In this document: piece by piece, positions 62,345 through 64,000 of the stretch | Layout of the letters: the number at the start of each line of letters is the position of its first letter | Position numbering within the stretch: the stretch's first letter is position 1 | Source: Lachnospiraceae bacterium | GTDB taxonomy: Bacteria > Bacillota_A > Clostridia > Lachnospirales > Lachnospiraceae | Direction: 5' to 3' | Length of the DNA stretch: 64,000 nt | Assembly (NCBI GenBank): GCA_017522685.1 | Contig: JAFWYN010000025.1 | Location: 60,867-124,866 of the forward strand | Made by a program: the position numbers and the translations under genes | The notes under the pieces: generated by a model | The model's input: the letters and a program-made list of their open reading frames with translations, nothing else | Database searches by the model: none | Told to the model about the DNA's origin: nothing

Positions 62345-64000
62345 ATGGCAAAGCGAAATACATATTTTCAGGATGAAGTCATTCAACGAAAAATTGATGC
62401 GAAACAGTTTGGAAGAACGCTTCGTTATGTACTTCCCTATAAGAAAGTGTTTCTTCTTGTAGGTGTATTAATGTTTATATCTTCCCTGGTGGCTTTAATT
62501 CCGTCGTTGATTCTGAAGCGGATTACGGACGTAGTCATTCCTAATGAGGATTATGCTGCACTGGTGTATATGGTGCTTAGTATGGCTTTGCTTGCTGTGG
62601 TGGAAATCAGCATTACGTTTGTACATTCCAGGCTGATGGGCAAAACAGGACATTCCCTGATTGCACAAATCCGTCAGGATATCTTTTATAAGCTGCAGGA
62701 GCTGCCCTTTGAGTATTTTGATAACCGTCCGAACGGAAAGATTGTTGTGCGTGTTACGGAATATGTAAACGGACTGGCGAATTTCTTTACGAACTTTGTA
62801 ATGATGTTTGTAATTTATATCATCAAGATTCTGGTCGTTACCGTCCTGATGCTGGTGCTGAGTCCGAAACTCACCCTGATTGTATTCTTAACGGTAATCC
62901 CGATGATGGCAGCGGTATTTGGCCTGCGTTATACCATTCGGAAAATGTTTGCAGTGCATCGTGCCAAGAACTCGAACCGGACGGCATTCCTTGTGGAAAC
63001 CATCATGGGTGAAAAGATTGTAAAGAATTATAACCGTGCAGAACTGAATCTGGATATTTACCAGGAAGTGCATGGTGCCTGTCTGAAGCAGTGGAAGAAG
63101 ATTTTCTGCCGCAACGAATTGAACACGCCGATTGTAGAATTCTTTTGGAATGCCGGTACGCTTTGCCTGTATGCGGTGGCACTGGGGATGTTACTAAACG
63201 GTAATTCCATAATTAACGTGGGTCTGATGACCACGTTTACTGCCTACATGTCCCAGTTCAGCGGACCCTTGACACAGATTGCCGCAATGATTCAGGATCT
63301 GGCACAGGTGAGTTCGAATCTGGAGCAGGTGTTTGATACCATTGACTATCCGGTAACGATTAAGGATATGGATGGCAGTGAAGAGATAAAGAATGTGGTA
63401 GGAAACATTGATTTTAATCATATTACCTTTGCTTATGAAGAGGGCGTAAACATTCTGGAGAATTTTGACCTGCATGTAAAGAAGGGCGAAACAATTGCGC
63501 TGGTAGGTCCGACCGGTGCCGGTAAGACAACGGTAATCAATATGCTGACACGGTTTTATGATGTGCAGCAGGGTTCGGTTACCATTGACGGCAAAGATGT
63601 GCGGGAGGTAACTCTGGATTCGCTGAGAAAAGAAGTCGGCGTACTGATGCAGGACCCGTTTATTTTCAAAGGAACGGTTATGGAGAATATTCGTTATGGA
63701 CGTCCGGATGCTACCGACGAGGAATGTATCGCTGCAGCAAAAGCCATATACGCGGATCGGTGCATTGATAAGTTGAAGGATGGCTATGAACATGTGCTGG
63801 ATGAACGTGGCGAAGGTCTCTCGGCCGGAGAAAAGCAGTTGATTAGCTTTGCAAGAATTATTTTAAAGAATCCCTCGGTCATTATTCTGGACGAAGCAAC
63901 CAGTTCCATTGATACGGAAACCGAAAATCTGATTAAGCAGGCACTGGATGTGATTATCAAGGATAAAACCGCATTTATTGTTGCACACCGGTTATCCACA
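62345..64000 (+). CDS. ABC exporter subunit B (3' truncated by window)
   Basis: 552 residues are visible with no stop before the window edge, so only the last few dozen are missing. Membrane domain to about residue 320, Walker A GPTGAGKTT near 388, signature LSAGEKQL near 495, Walker B VIILDEATSSID with the catalytic Glu, and H-loop AHRLST at the edge. With the preceding subunit it forms one canonical and one degenerate ATP site. The signature LSAGE deviates from LSGGQ, as expected in the partner of a degenerate site. ATG 62345 follows GGGGTGAT. Confidence 0.9.
   Translation, partial: MAKRNTYFQDEVIQRKIDAKQFGRTLRYVLPYKKVFLLVGVLMFISSLVALIPSLILKRITDVVIPNEDYAALVYMVLSMALLAVVEISITFVHSRLMGKTGHSLIAQIRQDIFYKLQELPFEYFDNRPNGKIVVRVTEYVNGLANFFTNFVMMFVIYIIKILVVTVLMLVLSPKLTLIVFLTVIPMMAAVFGLRYTIRKMFAVHRAKNSNRTAFLVETIMGEKIVKNYNRAELNLDIYQEVHGACLKQWKKIFCRNELNTPIVEFFWNAGTLCLYAVALGMLLNGNSIINVGLMTTFTAYMSQFSGPLTQIAAMIQDLAQVSSNLEQVFDTIDYPVTIKDMDGSEEIKNVVGNIDFNHITFAYEEGVNILENFDLHVKKGETIALVGPTGAGKTTVINMLTRFYDVQQGSVTIDGKDVREVTLDSLRKEVGVLMQDPFIFKGTVMENIRYGRPDATDEECIAAAKAIYADRCIDKLKDGYEHVLDERGEGLSAGEKQLISFARIILKNPSVIILDEATSSIDTETENLIKQALDVIIKDKTAFIVAHRLST

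Noticed and set aside
61850..62386. 178-codon frame on the minus strand
   Set aside because: Opposite the ABC exporter ATPase domain; Cys/His-rich translation typical of antisense frames.
63194..63793. 199-codon frame on the minus strand
   Set aside because: Opposite the truncated ABC subunit B, which has all ABC motifs in the plus frame.

Overview
The window looks like a chromosomal segment of a Gram-positive gut-type clostridium, most likely a Lachnospiraceae member. The reasons are the moderately AT-rich coding sequence, strong AGGAGG-type ribosome binding sites, the density of carbohydrate genes (GH95, beta-helix protein, KDPG aldolase/KDG kinase, LacI regulator), many paired ABC exporters, and a Gram-positive-type Pel locus. 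The genus cannot be fixed from sequence reading alone.

Layout. 1-12.5 kb: 3' part of a beta-helix protein, a tandem array of 40-nt stem-loops, a WYL regulator, a GyrI-like/AlkZ-like fusion, a heterodimeric ABC exporter, a second stem-loop array, a methyltransferase with a palindromic operator, a sigma factor with a long C-terminal extension, and a CBM2-like surface protein on the minus strand. 12.7-16.2 kb: SGNH hydrolase, PlsY, ABC exporter. 16.3-35.3 kb: one long plus-strand operon. It starts with a PqqD-like gene, continues with a Pel machine (degenerate epimerase fused to PelD, PelE-like, a large membrane protein, a DUF2194/PelA-like protein, PelF, PelG) and then a second polysaccharide set (DUF2304-like, GT4, GT2, DUF4832-like, flippase, GT2, nucleotidyltransferase). 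It ends in a broken acyltransferase. 35.4-42.1 kb: a 151-residue secreted-peptide candidate with a short conserved-looking leader, a read-through terminator, a dedicated ABC exporter, a PqqD-HprK-like fusion on the opposite strand, and an S26-like protease co-transcribed with fruK and ptsI. 42.2-52.6 kb: surface glycosylation and glycan breakdown (1009-residue GT-C/PMT fusion, DUF2974 hydrolase, C26 amidotransferase, GH95 fucosidase, YfhO). 52.7-58.7 kb: KDPG aldolase-VOC fusion and KDG kinase, a 171-nt long inverted repeat, a DtxR/MntR regulator, AzlCD, SDR and Fe-ADH. 58.8-64 kb: tRNA-Leu(AAG) with a hairpin-rich tail carrying a repeat of the tRNA 3' end, then a LacI regulator with two matching palindromic operators and a heterodimeric ABC exporter cut by the window edge.

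How it fits together. The strongest candidate for an undescribed system is 16.4-39.6 kb: a c-di-GMP-type Pel synthase operon bracketed by PqqD and nucleotidyltransferase genes, followed by a leader-bearing peptide, an exporter, a PqqD-HprK kinase and an S26 protease. PqqD, HprK-like kinase and nucleotidyltransferase genes are known to travel together in peptide-modification loci (for example paeninodin-type lasso clusters and the HPr-rel-A systems of exopolysaccharide loci). No lasso cyclase or leader peptidase B2 is seen here, so the product is unknown. An extended -10 element (TGnTATAAT-like) recurs at the promoters of pqqD, the peptide, the kinase and the protease, which is compatible with co-expression.
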